From Onstottus_B arcticum (lineage in GTDB: Bacteria; Acidobacteriota; Blastocatellia; UBA7656): a stretch of 64,000 nt of DNA. The position numbers and the translations under genes were made by a program. The notes beneath the pieces were generated by a model. That model saw only the letters and a list, made by a program, of their open reading frames with translations, was not told the DNA's origin and did no database searches. Below are positions 34,493-43,196 of this stretch, piece by piece. Each line of letters begins with the position of its first letter. Within the stretch, counting starts at the first letter, position 1. The stretch is taken from contig JBBPIE010000007.1 in the NCBI GenBank assembly GCA_038040485.1, positions 198,593 to 262,592 of the forward strand, read 5' to 3'.

Positions 34493-35857
34493 ATGCCACT
34501 GATTACCGCGATCAAAACAGCAGCAAAACCAATTGCCGCCGGCGTAGCTTTCGCTCAGCAAGCTGTTTCGGCAGCGGGAGCGGCGACATCGGCGCTCTGG
34601 ACGTTTCCTTCGGTCCTTGGCTCGGCGATGCTCATAGCCTGGGGCGCCGAAGCAGCGCAGTTTCTGGTCTCGCAAGGTTTGGCGCTCGCCATACTCGCGT
34701 GGCTCCAGACGCTTCCGGAGTTCGCCGTTGAGGCAGTCATCGCCTGGGATGCCGGGAAAACCGTCGCTGAACATGCAGGGGATCCGTACAAGGTTCTCCA
34801 TGCAACTTCGTTGATGACCGCAAACTTTACCGGGAGCTTGAGGCTGCTTGTAGGGTTGGGCTGGCCGATGATCTATGCGACCGCCGCTTTCTTCTATCGC
34901 AAGCGCTCAAAGAAGAAACTCGATCACATCGTTCTCGACGACGAGCACGCTATCGAGGTCGTCTTTTTGCTTCTCTCGATCGCTTATTTTGTCATCGTCT
35001 GGTTCAAGGGCTCGTTGAACCTGGTGGACACGGTTCTGCTTACGGTCATTTATCTTGTCTATCTTTTCTTCCTCAACCGAATTCCGCCACAGTCAGAGGA
35101 AAAGGTCGAAGACCTGGACCGCATCCCGCGATTCATTCTTCGCCAGCGGCGCGCCGTAAGAAACTCAATGATAACCGGGCTGTTCGTTGGCGGCGGATTG
35201 ATCCTTTATTTCGCGGCGCATCCGTTTCTGGAGAGCTTGAAGGCAATCGCCGTCGGGCTGGGGCTTTCTACGTTTGTGTTCGTCCAATGGGTCGCGCCGT
35301 TTCTGTCAGAGTTCCCGGAAAAGGTCTCAGCTTTCAATTGGGCAAGACGCGTAACCAGCGCACCCCTCGCGCTGATGAACATGGTCAGCTCGAATATCAA
35401 CCAGTGGACGATGCTTGCAGCTATGCTTCCGATCGCGTACGGGCTGGCGCTTGGACGAGTGGACACGATCTCCTTCGACGAGCATCAGAGGCTCGAGATA
35501 TTGATGACGATTGGGCAATCGCTCCTGGGCGCGATGCTGCTTGCGAATATGCGATTCTCGTGGTGGGAGGCCGGTCTGTTGTTTGCGCTGTGGGCCACTC
35601 AGTTCGTGTTATCCGGCTTCGAAAAGCCGCTGGCAATCAGCGAAGGAGTCGAAGCGCATAACAGTCTGGCCAGCCAGTTGGGCGGTTTGCTGTCGATAGG
35701 CGTCGATCGAATCGAGGTAATGGCGCGGGTCGGCAAAGAGGTGATCACCGCTTTGTACTTCACCTGGACGGGAGTCATTATCGCGGTCGCCGTAAAGCGC
35801 CGCAGCATGCCTCAAGCGTTCGTGCTGTTTCCGAAACTCCTGCGAGAGCACAGGTGA
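34493..35857 (+). CDS. CaCA-family sodium/calcium exchanger-like protein
   Basis: A 454-residue membrane protein with about ten helices. Two alpha-repeat-like segments with the acidic cores of cation exchangers are present: WLQTLPEFAVEAVIAW then TSLMTANFTGSLRLLVGLGW, and APFLSEFPEKVSAFNWARRV then LMNMVSSNINQWTMLAAMLP. The motifs P-E-F and S-E-F-P-E match the cation-binding glutamates of the family. The central loop (about 195-225) is charged. Ca2+ or other divalent cation/H+ or Na+ antiport is expected. A palindromic repeat begins at the base after the stop. Confidence 0.82.
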   Translation: MPLITAIKTAAKPIAAGVAFAQQAVSAAGAATSALWTFPSVLGSAMLIAWGAEAAQFLVSQGLALAILAWLQTLPEFAVEAVIAWDAGKTVAEHAGDPYKVLHATSLMTANFTGSLRLLVGLGWPMIYATAAFFYRKRSKKKLDHIVLDDEHAIEVVFLLLSIAYFVIVWFKGSLNLVDTVLLTVIYLVYLFFLNRIPPQSEEKVEDLDRIPRFILRQRRAVRNSMITGLFVGGGLILYFAAHPFLESLKAIAVGLGLSTFVFVQWVAPFLSEFPEKVSAFNWARRVTSAPLALMNMVSSNINQWTMLAAMLPIAYGLALGRVDTISFDEHQRLEILMTIGQSLLGAMLLANMRFSWWEAGLLFALWATQFVLSGFEKPLAISEGVEAHNSLASQLGGLLSIGVDRIEVMARVGKEVITALYFTWTGVIIAVAVKRRSMPQAFVLFPKLLREHR

Positions 35858-35936
35858 CCTGGGAGCGCAGGCATCCTGCCTGCCAGGTATCGGCTCGACC
35901 GCGACGCAAGCAGGCAAGGATGCCTGCGCTCCCAGG
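35858..35936. repeat. Palindromic repeat family C, copy 2
   Basis: Arms 35858-35883 and 35910-35936 pair over about 26 bases (core GGGAGCGCAGGCATCCTGCC). It starts one base after the exchanger stop codon and could serve as its 3' hairpin. Compared with copy 1 at 9014 the two arms show matched changes. Confidence 0.9.
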
Positions 35937-35963
35937 AGTCGTTAGCTTTGGAGGGCGTGACCA

Positions 35964-36431
35964 ATGTCCATCGAGGCAATACTCGTTGCAACTGACTTCA
36001 GTGAGAACGCTCAAGTCGCTTTTGAGAAGGCTTACGATCTTGCGCTACAGCTTGGCGCAAAGCTGCACGTCTTGCACGTTCAGGACGAAAGCGCGCTTAG
36101 AGTCGCGATTAGAGAGGGCCTGCTTGACGAACGGCAAACCGATGAAGAGCTGGGCAAAGCTGTCGAGGAACTGACTGCCGAGCGGTTTGGGATATTGCTT
36201 GCTGGCATTGACCGCTCGAACGTGGCCGTGGATGCTCTATCGCGGCGCGGGGACTCGGGCAAAGTGATAGCCGAGTATGCTAGCGAGACTGGTTCGGGAA
36301 TCATTGTTATGGGGAGGCGCGGAGCGGGTGTAGTGAACGATATTCTGAAGGCGGTGGTCGGGTCCGTAGCCGAATCGGTCATTAGAAGATCCCCGTGTCC
36401 AGTGCTTCTGGTGAGGCGCGACCACAAGTGA
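35964..36431 (+). CDS. Universal stress protein
   Basis: A 155-residue UspA-fold protein: ILVATDFSENAQVAFEKAYD at the start, LGAKLHVLHVQD, and the nucleotide-binding loop IIVMGRRGAGVVNDILKAVV then GSVAESVI. The ATP-binding pattern G-x2-G-x9-G-S is present but with 12 instead of 9 residues in the middle (Gly120 to Gly133), so nucleotide binding may be altered. GGAGG eight bases before the ATG supports the start. General stress tolerance is the family role. Confidence 0.88.
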   Translation: MSIEAILVATDFSENAQVAFEKAYDLALQLGAKLHVLHVQDESALRVAIREGLLDERQTDEELGKAVEELTAERFGILLAGIDRSNVAVDALSRRGDSGKVIAEYASETGSGIIVMGRRGAGVVNDILKAVVGSVAESVIRRSPCPVLLVRRDHK

Positions 36432-36470
36432 GGAAGCGCCGCCGCCCCATAGACTGTGGTAAGGCTAAGT

Positions 36471-36499
36471 TTGACATGCAATTGCACCTAAGATAGTTT
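36471..36499 (+). promoter_or_regulatory. Possible promoter of the peptide-transporter operon
   Basis: A perfect TTGACA at 36471-36476 is followed by a weak TAGTTT at 36494-36499 after 17 bases. It lies 49 bases before the binding-protein ATG. The weak -10 keeps this tentative. Confidence 0.35.
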
Positions 36500-36547
36500 G
36501 TAAGCCTGGCAGGATTATCCTCGGACCCTTCGACAAGGGGAAGCTGA

Positions 36548-38365
36548 ATGAAGAAGATCGCTGTTGCTGGTTTGATAACTGCGATCATCGCAATCGCCGC
36601 TGGATGTACAACCGAGAGGGCGGCGCCGACTTCAGGCGTTTCCAATCCTCCGTTCCAGGGCGAGGCGCCACAAGATTCCTACGTGTACAAGGGCCAGACC
36701 GGAGTGCACGGCGGCAGGCTGGTTCTGGCGACGCCCGACGACTTGAGCAGCTATAACATTGTTCGCGCGACCGACAACGCCACGGCCGACGTTATCTGGT
36801 ACAACGTCTTTCGATGTTTGGTTGACTATCGGAACGGCGACGACCCCCCGGACTACGACTCCGGTGTCTGCACGCGCTGGGAGGAGTCTCCGGACGCAAA
36901 ACAGTGGACGTTTCATTTGCGCCGTGGAGTCAGGTGGTCCGATGGCGCGCCATTCACAGCAGACGACGTCATATTCACTTACGCTGTGATTACCGATCCG
37001 AATGTTCAAACTCCGGTTCGCGACATGTTCCGCGAAGATCGAGACGAAGGTGGCAATGCCGTCTATCCGGATCTGGTTAAACTGGACGATTACACGGTCC
37101 GCTTCGACTTGCACCACGCCAGCGGCACCTTTCTCGACCTGGTTTTCAATCTCTGGCTAATACCCAAACACAAATGGGAGGGCGCCTGGCGGACGGGTAG
37201 CTTCAACGAAACGATGCAGCTCGACGACAATCCGGCTAATGTAGTGGGACTCGGACCGTTTGTGATCAAGGAGTACGTCAGCGGCCAGCGCATAGTGCTC
37301 GAGCGGAACCCGTACTTCTGGAAAATCGACAGCAAAGGGCAAAGACTTCCTTATCTGGATCAGTTGGTTTACGTCATCGTCAAGGATTTCAACACAGTGC
37401 AAGCGAAGTTCGAGGCCGGCGAAATCGACGTGATGACTCGGGTGCGGCCGCAAGACTATGCGCTGGTCAAACGGATGGAGAGCGACGCGGTCAGAGTCGA
37501 AGATGTCGGGATAAGCTACGACACAAACTGGATCACCTTCAACCAGAACACCGGTGTAAATCCAAAGAGCCGCAGACCGTTTGTGGCACCCTGGAAACTG
37601 CGATTGTTCCGGGACCAGCGGTTCCGTCAGGCGGTTTCGTTCGCCATCGACCGCGAAGCGATCGCCAAGACCGTATTCTCATCCCGCGCGGCTCCAATGT
37701 ATTCGTTTGTCTCGCCCGGCGACAAGTTCTGGTATACAGACGACGTGATGAAATACCCGCTGGATCCGGCGCGCTCGCGCGAACTGCTGTCCAGCCTCGC
37801 GTTGAAAGACAACAATGGAGATGGGTTTCTCGAAGACTCCGAAGGACATACCGTCGAGTTCACCATCTTCACAAACTCCAGCAACAGTCAAAGGGTCGAA
37901 ACCGCGACGTTCATTGCCCGCAACTTGAAGGATGTCGGCATTAAGGCGAACGTGAGTGCGGTAACGCTTGGAGTAATTCAAACGCTGATGGTCGAGAGTT
38001 TTGACTTTGACGCTATCGTGCTTGGCTGGCAGATATTCCCGCCGCCCGGCCCAACCAATACCAAGAACACCCTTTTGTCTTCGGGGTACAACCATGCGTC
38101 CTTCCCGAACCAGGTCAAGCCATCGACCGAGTGGGAAGCACGAATCGATGAGCTCATCCTGAAGACCGAAACTTCGCCGGAACTCGCCGAGCGGAAGCAG
38201 CTATACGCGGAAGTGCAGCGAATCTGGGCCGAGCAGTTACCCGAGATCAACCTGGTGGCCGCAATCGAAGCCGTCGCCTACAGGAGCAAGTTCGGGAATA
38301 TTCATGCGTCGCCGCTCCCGCCGCGCGTCACATGGAACTGCGAAGAAATCTACCTGAAGCAGTAA
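36548..38365 (+). CDS. Peptide/oligopeptide ABC transporter binding lipoprotein
   Basis: A 605-residue solute-binding protein of family 5. The lipobox IAAGC with Cys20 marks a lipoprotein anchored at the inner membrane. Typical blocks are TRWEESPDAKQWTFHLRRGV and RWSDGAPFTADDVIFTYAVI, PFVIKEYVSGQRIVLERNPY and FRQAVSFAIDREAIAKTVF. It captures peptides or similar ligands in the periplasm for the two permeases that follow. AAGGGG upstream of the ATG fits. Confidence 0.92.
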   Translation: MKKIAVAGLITAIIAIAAGCTTERAAPTSGVSNPPFQGEAPQDSYVYKGQTGVHGGRLVLATPDDLSSYNIVRATDNATADVIWYNVFRCLVDYRNGDDPPDYDSGVCTRWEESPDAKQWTFHLRRGVRWSDGAPFTADDVIFTYAVITDPNVQTPVRDMFREDRDEGGNAVYPDLVKLDDYTVRFDLHHASGTFLDLVFNLWLIPKHKWEGAWRTGSFNETMQLDDNPANVVGLGPFVIKEYVSGQRIVLERNPYFWKIDSKGQRLPYLDQLVYVIVKDFNTVQAKFEAGEIDVMTRVRPQDYALVKRMESDAVRVEDVGISYDTNWITFNQNTGVNPKSRRPFVAPWKLRLFRDQRFRQAVSFAIDREAIAKTVFSSRAAPMYSFVSPGDKFWYTDDVMKYPLDPARSRELLSSLALKDNNGDGFLEDSEGHTVEFTIFTNSSNSQRVETATFIARNLKDVGIKANVSAVTLGVIQTLMVESFDFDAIVLGWQIFPPPGPTNTKNTLLSSGYNHASFPNQVKPSTEWEARIDELILKTETSPELAERKQLYAEVQRIWAEQLPEINLVAAIEAVAYRSKFGNIHASPLPPRVTWNCEEIYLKQ

Positions 38366-38428
38366 GCGCCGGGGGCAGCCGAAGAGCCGGATCGGCGTCC
38401 GCCCTGTCTCTCAACACCGGCTCAAAGT

Positions 38429-39400
38429 ATGCGGACATTTCTGATCAGGCGACTGCTCGCGGCCATTCCTCTTATCATCGTCGTTTCTTTTATTACCAAG
38501 GCGTTGCTCGTAATGTCGCCCGGCAACTACCTCGACAACCTCCGGCTGAATCCTACGATCTCTCGTGACTACCTGGCGTCGATGGAGCGGCTTTATCATC
38601 TGGACAGCAGCAATGTCTTCGAACGCTACTGGTACTGGCTATGGCCCGCGCTGCGCGGCGACTTCGGCTACTCGTTCACCAAAACAATGCCTGTCTGGAC
38701 GCTGATAGGCGAGCGGGTGCTGAACACGCTGCTGTTGACCGGCTCAGCGTTGGTATTCTCGTGGACGCTGGCAATTCCGCTCGGCGCCATCGCCGCAGTT
38801 TATCGCAATCGCTGGCCCGACAAGGTGATCGGGCTGTTCTCGTTTTTCGGGTTGTCGATCCCCAGCGTTTTCTTTTCACTTCTGATGGTCCTGTTTGCGG
38901 CGAAGACCGGCTTGTTCCCCGCCGGCGGAATTCACAACCAGCCTCTTTGGACAAGCATGACTGGCTGGGAGAAGTTCACCGATACGCTTTGGCATCTGGT
39001 GCTTCCAACGATCGTGTTGGGCACGATTGGGATGGCACAATATGTCCGACAGATGCGAAGCGAGATGATCGAAACGCTTTCGCAAGACTACATAAGAACC
39101 GCTCGAGCCAAAGGGTTGAGCCATTGGCGCGTCGTCTGGAAGCACGCGCTGCGGAACGCTATCAACCCGCTTGTGACCCTGTTCGGGTTGTCGCTGTCGA
39201 CGCTCCTGTCGGGGGCGCTGCTGACCGAGTTCGTCTTCGGCTGGCCGGGTCTTGGCTTGCTGACCTTCGAGGCGCTCTCAGCCAAGGACGAGCCGCTGGT
39301 GATGGCTTCAGTAGTCTTGCTTGTGTTGATGCTGGTGCTGGGCAGCTTGATAGCGGATCTGCTGTTGGCGGCGATTGATCCACGGATCAGAGTCGAATGA
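38429..39400 (+). CDS. dppB: Peptide ABC transporter permease, DppB type
   Basis: A 323-residue inner-membrane permease starting RTFLIRRLLAAIPLIIVVSF, with about six helices. The cytoplasmic EAA loop QDYIRTARAKGLSHWRVVWK and HALRNAINPLVTLFG docks to the ATPase. C-terminal FGWPGLGLLTFEAL is typical. It overlaps the next gene by four bases (ATGA). Confidence 0.93.
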   Translation: MRTFLIRRLLAAIPLIIVVSFITKALLVMSPGNYLDNLRLNPTISRDYLASMERLYHLDSSNVFERYWYWLWPALRGDFGYSFTKTMPVWTLIGERVLNTLLLTGSALVFSWTLAIPLGAIAAVYRNRWPDKVIGLFSFFGLSIPSVFFSLLMVLFAAKTGLFPAGGIHNQPLWTSMTGWEKFTDTLWHLVLPTIVLGTIGMAQYVRQMRSEMIETLSQDYIRTARAKGLSHWRVVWKHALRNAINPLVTLFGLSLSTLLSGALLTEFVFGWPGLGLLTFEALSAKDEPLVMASVVLLVLMLVLGSLIADLLLAAIDPRIRVE

Positions 39401-40518
39401 TTGCTTTGAGTGGCAAGACTACAACCTCCGAGCGGGTGCAGCCGGCCGGGCGAACGCCTTCGCAGCTTTTCTGGCGGCGGCTGAAACGCAATCGCACCGC
39501 GATGGTTGGACTGTACGCGCTCGCCTTGCTCTACTCGTCCGCGCTGTTTGCGGGGTTCCTTGCTCCCTACGGCTATGACGACACAGTGACCGGGTTGTCG
39601 TTTCATCCGCCAATGCTCACGGCTATCAAGTTGTTTGACGAGCAGGGCCGGCTCTCGCGTCCGTTCGTCTACGGCGCCACGCAAACGGACCCGCAGCTTG
39701 CGACCTATCAAGCCGACACCTCGAGAAGATATGCCATTCGCTTCTTTGTTCGTGGAGACAGTTATCACATCCTGTGGATCGTCAAATCGGACATCCACCT
39801 GTTCGGTGTAGACGCTCCGGCTCGCATTTTCCTGTTCGGAGCGGACAAGTTTGGCCAGGACGTTTTCTCGCGCATCCTGTACGGCGGGCAAATCTCCTTG
39901 TCCATCGGCATAGTTGGGATAGTCATCTCGACCATCATCGGACTGCTGGTCGGAGGAGCGGCTGGATACTTCGGCGGAGCGGTAGACTTTCTTTCAATGC
40001 GCGCGGTAGAAGTGTTGTTGGCGCTGCCCGGGCTCTATTTCATTCTGATCCTTCGCCAGATGTTTGGAAGCGGGCTAAGCTCGACGCAGATCTACGTCAT
40101 CATCGTAATAATCCTGGCGTTCATCGCATGGGCTACCGAGGCGCGAGTGATTCGCGGGCTGGTGCTGTCGCTGAAAGAGAATGATTATGTCATCGCTGCG
40201 CGCGCGCTGGGCTTCTCGCATTGGCGGATAATCATCCGTCACATCCTTCCAAACACTTTGTCATTTGTGATAGTTACAGCGACGTTGTCGGTGCCCTTTT
40301 ATATTCTCGGCGAAGTCGCGCTGTCATTTCTGGGAGTTGGAATTCAGGAACCGGAAGCGAGCTGGGGAAACATGCTAACGGCGGCGCAAACTCCGAGGGT
40401 ACTGCGGGACTTCCCGTGGATGTTACTCCCTGGCGTGTTCATCTTTGTCGCGGTGATGGCCTGGAACTTTTTGGGAGACGGCTTGCGCGATGCGGCAGAT
40501 CCGAGGACATTGAGTTGA
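39397..40518 (+). CDS. dppC: Peptide ABC transporter permease, DppC type, with large periplasmic insert
   Basis: A 373-residue permease. After TM1 (about 38-55) there is an insert of about 90 residues (from LAPYGYDDTVTGLSFHPPML to GVDAPARIFLFGADKFGQDV) before the usual GQDVFSRILYGGQISLSIGI. The EAA loop is NDYVIAARALGFSHWRIIIR. Inserts of this kind are known in a subset of DppC/YejE-like permeases. No ATP-binding (DppD/DppF) genes follow; the system must borrow ATPases coded elsewhere. Confidence 0.92.
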   Translation: MIALSGKTTTSERVQPAGRTPSQLFWRRLKRNRTAMVGLYALALLYSSALFAGFLAPYGYDDTVTGLSFHPPMLTAIKLFDEQGRLSRPFVYGATQTDPQLATYQADTSRRYAIRFFVRGDSYHILWIVKSDIHLFGVDAPARIFLFGADKFGQDVFSRILYGGQISLSIGIVGIVISTIIGLLVGGAAGYFGGAVDFLSMRAVEVLLALPGLYFILILRQMFGSGLSSTQIYVIIVIILAFIAWATEARVIRGLVLSLKENDYVIAARALGFSHWRIIIRHILPNTLSFVIVTATLSVPFYILGEVALSFLGVGIQEPEASWGNMLTAAQTPRVLRDFPWMLLPGVFIFVAVMAWNFLGDGLRDAADPRTLS

Positions 40519-40599
40519 GACTGCGAGGAGGGTCCGATGACCGGAGAATCTGTTGATCTAACCTCGCAGGCGGTGTGATAATCCGACTCGGGAAACTGT

Positions 40600-40758
40600 A
40601 TGAAGAACAAACGAGAGTTTTCACCTAACACCATCACTCCGAAGAAACCTCCGAGGCAAATAATCTCAGACGCTGAATTTCGTCGGCGGCTCAAAGAGAT
40701 AACAATCGAGTGGAGGAAAGAGCGCCTTGCCGAGCTTCGCTCCAAGAATTCGCGTTGA
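40600..40758 (+). CDS. Small basic protein, 52 residues, first of an overlapping pair
   Basis: A short frame from the ATG at 40600 to TGA at 40758: MKNKREFSPNTITPKKPP then IISDAEFRRRLKEITIEW and RKERLAELRSKNSR. It is strongly charged and predicted to be one helix. The last 32 bases overlap the next gene in another frame, a layout typical of antitoxin-toxin or coupled gene pairs. I do not recognise the family. The coding call rests on the layout and the even amino-acid composition. Confidence 0.5.
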   Translation: MKNKREFSPNTITPKKPPRQIISDAEFRRRLKEITIEWRKERLAELRSKNSR

Positions 40759-41071
40759 AGTATATTTGCCTGTCCGTTACGAACCTGCCTATCAGGACAC
40801 TCGTGCCTGGGTCATTCGACAATTCACCGAGTTGCGCGGGGGATGCACGGTGATCGAAAACGCCGGCGGATATTACCTGTCTCAGTCCAAACAAGTAATC
40901 GACGACCGCGTGAGTTTAGTCTACTGTGACTTTCCAATGAACTGGGCGAAGCGGGCGGAACGGAGGGAGACTCTCGAGTATTGCTCGGAACTCCAATCCT
41001 TCTTACTCCGCAATCTCTGGGAAGAGGCTATCTTGATCGCGGCGTTCCCGGTGTCGCATAACCTCGTCTAA
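40727..41071 (+). CDS. Hypothetical protein, 114 residues, second of an overlapping pair
   Basis: Starts at a TTG at 40727, with GGAGG upstream inside the preceding gene. The sequence RIRVEVYLPVRYEPAYQDTR then GGCTVIENAGGYYLSQSKQV and SLVYCDFPMNW looks like a compact alpha/beta protein. It is probably a conserved family of unknown function; I recall relatives in cyanobacteria and soil bacteria but cannot name a domain. No signal peptide. Overlap with the 52-residue gene suggests coupled translation. Confidence 0.6.
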   Translation: MPSFAPRIRVEVYLPVRYEPAYQDTRAWVIRQFTELRGGCTVIENAGGYYLSQSKQVIDDRVSLVYCDFPMNWAKRAERRETLEYCSELQSFLLRNLWEEAILIAAFPVSHNLV

Positions 41072-41106
41072 GTCTCACGCTGCGTGAAGACCGATCGTAC
41101 GCCTAG

Positions 41107-41397
41107 ATGCAGGAACGAATCGTGACAATCACTAACCGGCTCGGCTTGCACGCGCGGGCGGCCGCGCGGCTGGTTCGCCGGGCCGGCCAGTTCACAAGCG
41201 ACGTCGAGCTCGTCAGTGAAGACACGGGTGAAACCGCCGATGGCAAGTCAATCCTCAGCGTGCTGCTTCTTGCAGCCTCGCGAGGTACCCGTCTGACGCT
41301 AAGAACAACGGGAGAAGATGAGGAGCGGGCCGCGGACGAGATTGTCGAGTTGATCGAGCAAAAGTTCGGCGAGGAGGTTTCAGATGGGGTCTTCTAG
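41107..41397 (+). CDS. ptsH: Phosphocarrier protein HPr
   Basis: A 96-residue HPr: VTITNRLGLHARAAARLVRR with His15 as the phosphorylated histidine, and GKSILSVLLLAASRGTRLTL with Ser48 at the place of the regulatory serine. It passes phosphate from Enzyme I to PTS components or regulatory targets. It overlaps ptsI by 14 bases. No sugar-specific EII gene is in the window, so a regulatory PTS is possible. Confidence 0.93.
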   Translation: MQERIVTITNRLGLHARAAARLVRRAGQFTSDVELVSEDTGETADGKSILSVLLLAASRGTRLTLRTTGEDEERAADEIVELIEQKFGEEVSDGVF

Positions 41398-43177
41398 CCT
41401 GACTCGTTCCCGAGACGTAAAACTGCGAGGCATCGCCGCTTCGCCCGGTGTCGCCGTAGGCCGCGTGCTCAGACTCGATGAGCGAGGCCGTCATCAGTTC
41501 TATTACATCGGCGTTTCGACCGCGCAGGTTCGAATGGAGATTCGCCGCTTGCGCGAGGCGCTTGAAGAAGGCCGCGCGCGGCTCCGCGAATTCAAGGTCC
41601 GGCTTGCACGCGAGTTAGGCTACGAGCACTCGTTCATTCTCGACGCTCACCTGTTGATGCTTGAAGACGAACGGCTGGTAGCTGAACTCGAGCACGACAT
41701 CCGGACCCGCCGGGTCAACGCCGAGTGGGCCGTGCGCGCGGTAACTGACCGGGCAATCGAGGCCTACAAAAACGTCAGCGATCCTTACCTTCGGGAGCGC
41801 GCGTCGGATCTCGAAGACGTCGCCACCCGGCTGCTTACCATTCTCTCGGGCAAGGACGAGTTCGAACTCTCGAAGCTCGATCAGGACGTCATAATAGTCG
41901 CCAAGAATATCTGGCCCTCGACCGTCGCCGAACTCGACTTCAACCACGTGCTCGGGTTTGCGACCAACTCCGGCGGGCTGACTTCGCACACGGCGATCAT
42001 TGCTCGCGCGCTCGGGATACCGGCGGTGGTTGGGCTGCGGGAGGTGACTCGCTACGCGAAGACCGGCAACGCCATCGTGATCGACGGCGCTGAGGGTGAG
42101 ATCATCCTCCGTCCTACCCGGAGCGTGGTGAAGGATTATTCGCTCAAGCGCGCGCGCGATGAGAAGCGGCGTGCGCGGCCCCAAACCGAGCCCGCGTCGG
42201 CCGCAGAGACACTCGATGGCGTGCGAATCACGCTTCGAGCAAACGTCGAACTCTCGACCGAGATTGAATCGCTCGCGCGGTTCGGCGCCGAAGGCATCGG
42301 GCTCTACCGCTCGGAGTTCATGTTTTTGAACAGGCTGCCGGAGCTTCCAAGCGAGGATGAGCAGTACGCGGTCTATCGCAAACTGGCCGAGGCGACTGGC
42401 GAGGCCGGAGCAAACATCCGGGTATTTGATCTGGGCGGCGACAAGCTTACGCTCGAAGGCTTCGAGCAGGAAAACAACCCGGCGCTTGGGCTGCGCGCGA
42501 TCAGGCTATCGCTGAAAGTCGAACACATCTTTCGGACTCAGCTTCGCGCGGTTCTTCGCGCCAATCTTCACGGGCGGCTTCGAGTTGTGTTGCCGCTGAT
42601 CAGCACAATCACCGAACTCCGCGACGCGAAGCGCATCATCGCCGAAGTAAAACAGGAGATGGCCGAAGCCGGAGTCGATCACAACGCGGCGCTTCCGATC
42701 GGCGTGATGATCGAAGTACCTGCGGCGGCAATGATGGCCGACCTGTTCGCTCGCGAAGCCGACTTCCTGAGCATCGGCACAAACGACTTGATTCAATACA
42801 TCCTTGCGGTCGATCGCGCCAACGAAAACGTCGCGCACTTATATCAGCCATTTCACCCGGCAGTGTTGCGAACTCTAGCCCACCTCGTTCGCGTGGCGGA
42901 AACAGAGCAAGTCCAACTCGAGTTATGCGGGGAGATGGCAGCCGACCCACTCCAGGCAATCGCGCTGATCGGATTGGGTATTCGCACGCTGAGCCTGGTG
43001 CCGGCTTCAATCCCGCTGGTGAAGAACGCGATCCGATCGGTCGAATTGGAGCGCGTGCGGTCGATGATGCAGGAAGCAATGAAGCTGCCTTCGGCGAGCG
43101 AAGTCGAAGAGCTTCTCGCGCGCGAGCTTCCTCGCCAGGCGCCGCGATTCTTTGCAGCCTGGCCTTCGCAGCCATGA
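41384..43177 (+). CDS. ptsI: Phosphoenolpyruvate-protein phosphotransferase (Enzyme I)
   Basis: A 597-residue enzyme transferring phosphate from PEP to HPr. It opens LRGIAASPGVAVGRVL; His202 in GGLTSHTAIIARALGIPAVV is the phosphorylated residue. The PEP-binding barrel has GIGLYRSEFMFLNR, FDLGGDKLTLEGFEQENNPA and DFLSIGTNDLIQYILAVDR, and the Cys of ELCGEMAADP is kept. The start ATG lies inside ptsH, preceded by GAGGAGG. Confidence 0.95.
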   Translation: MGSSSLTRSRDVKLRGIAASPGVAVGRVLRLDERGRHQFYYIGVSTAQVRMEIRRLREALEEGRARLREFKVRLARELGYEHSFILDAHLLMLEDERLVAELEHDIRTRRVNAEWAVRAVTDRAIEAYKNVSDPYLRERASDLEDVATRLLTILSGKDEFELSKLDQDVIIVAKNIWPSTVAELDFNHVLGFATNSGGLTSHTAIIARALGIPAVVGLREVTRYAKTGNAIVIDGAEGEIILRPTRSVVKDYSLKRARDEKRRARPQTEPASAAETLDGVRITLRANVELSTEIESLARFGAEGIGLYRSEFMFLNRLPELPSEDEQYAVYRKLAEATGEAGANIRVFDLGGDKLTLEGFEQENNPALGLRAIRLSLKVEHIFRTQLRAVLRANLHGRLRVVLPLISTITELRDAKRIIAEVKQEMAEAGVDHNAALPIGVMIEVPAAAMMADLFAREADFLSIGTNDLIQYILAVDRANENVAHLYQPFHPAVLRTLAHLVRVAETEQVQLELCGEMAADPLQAIALIGLGIRTLSLVPASIPLVKNAIRSVELERVRSMMQEAMKLPSASEVEELLARELPRQAPRFFAAWPSQP

Positions 43178-43196
43178 CCCGTTCAACCCGTACCCT

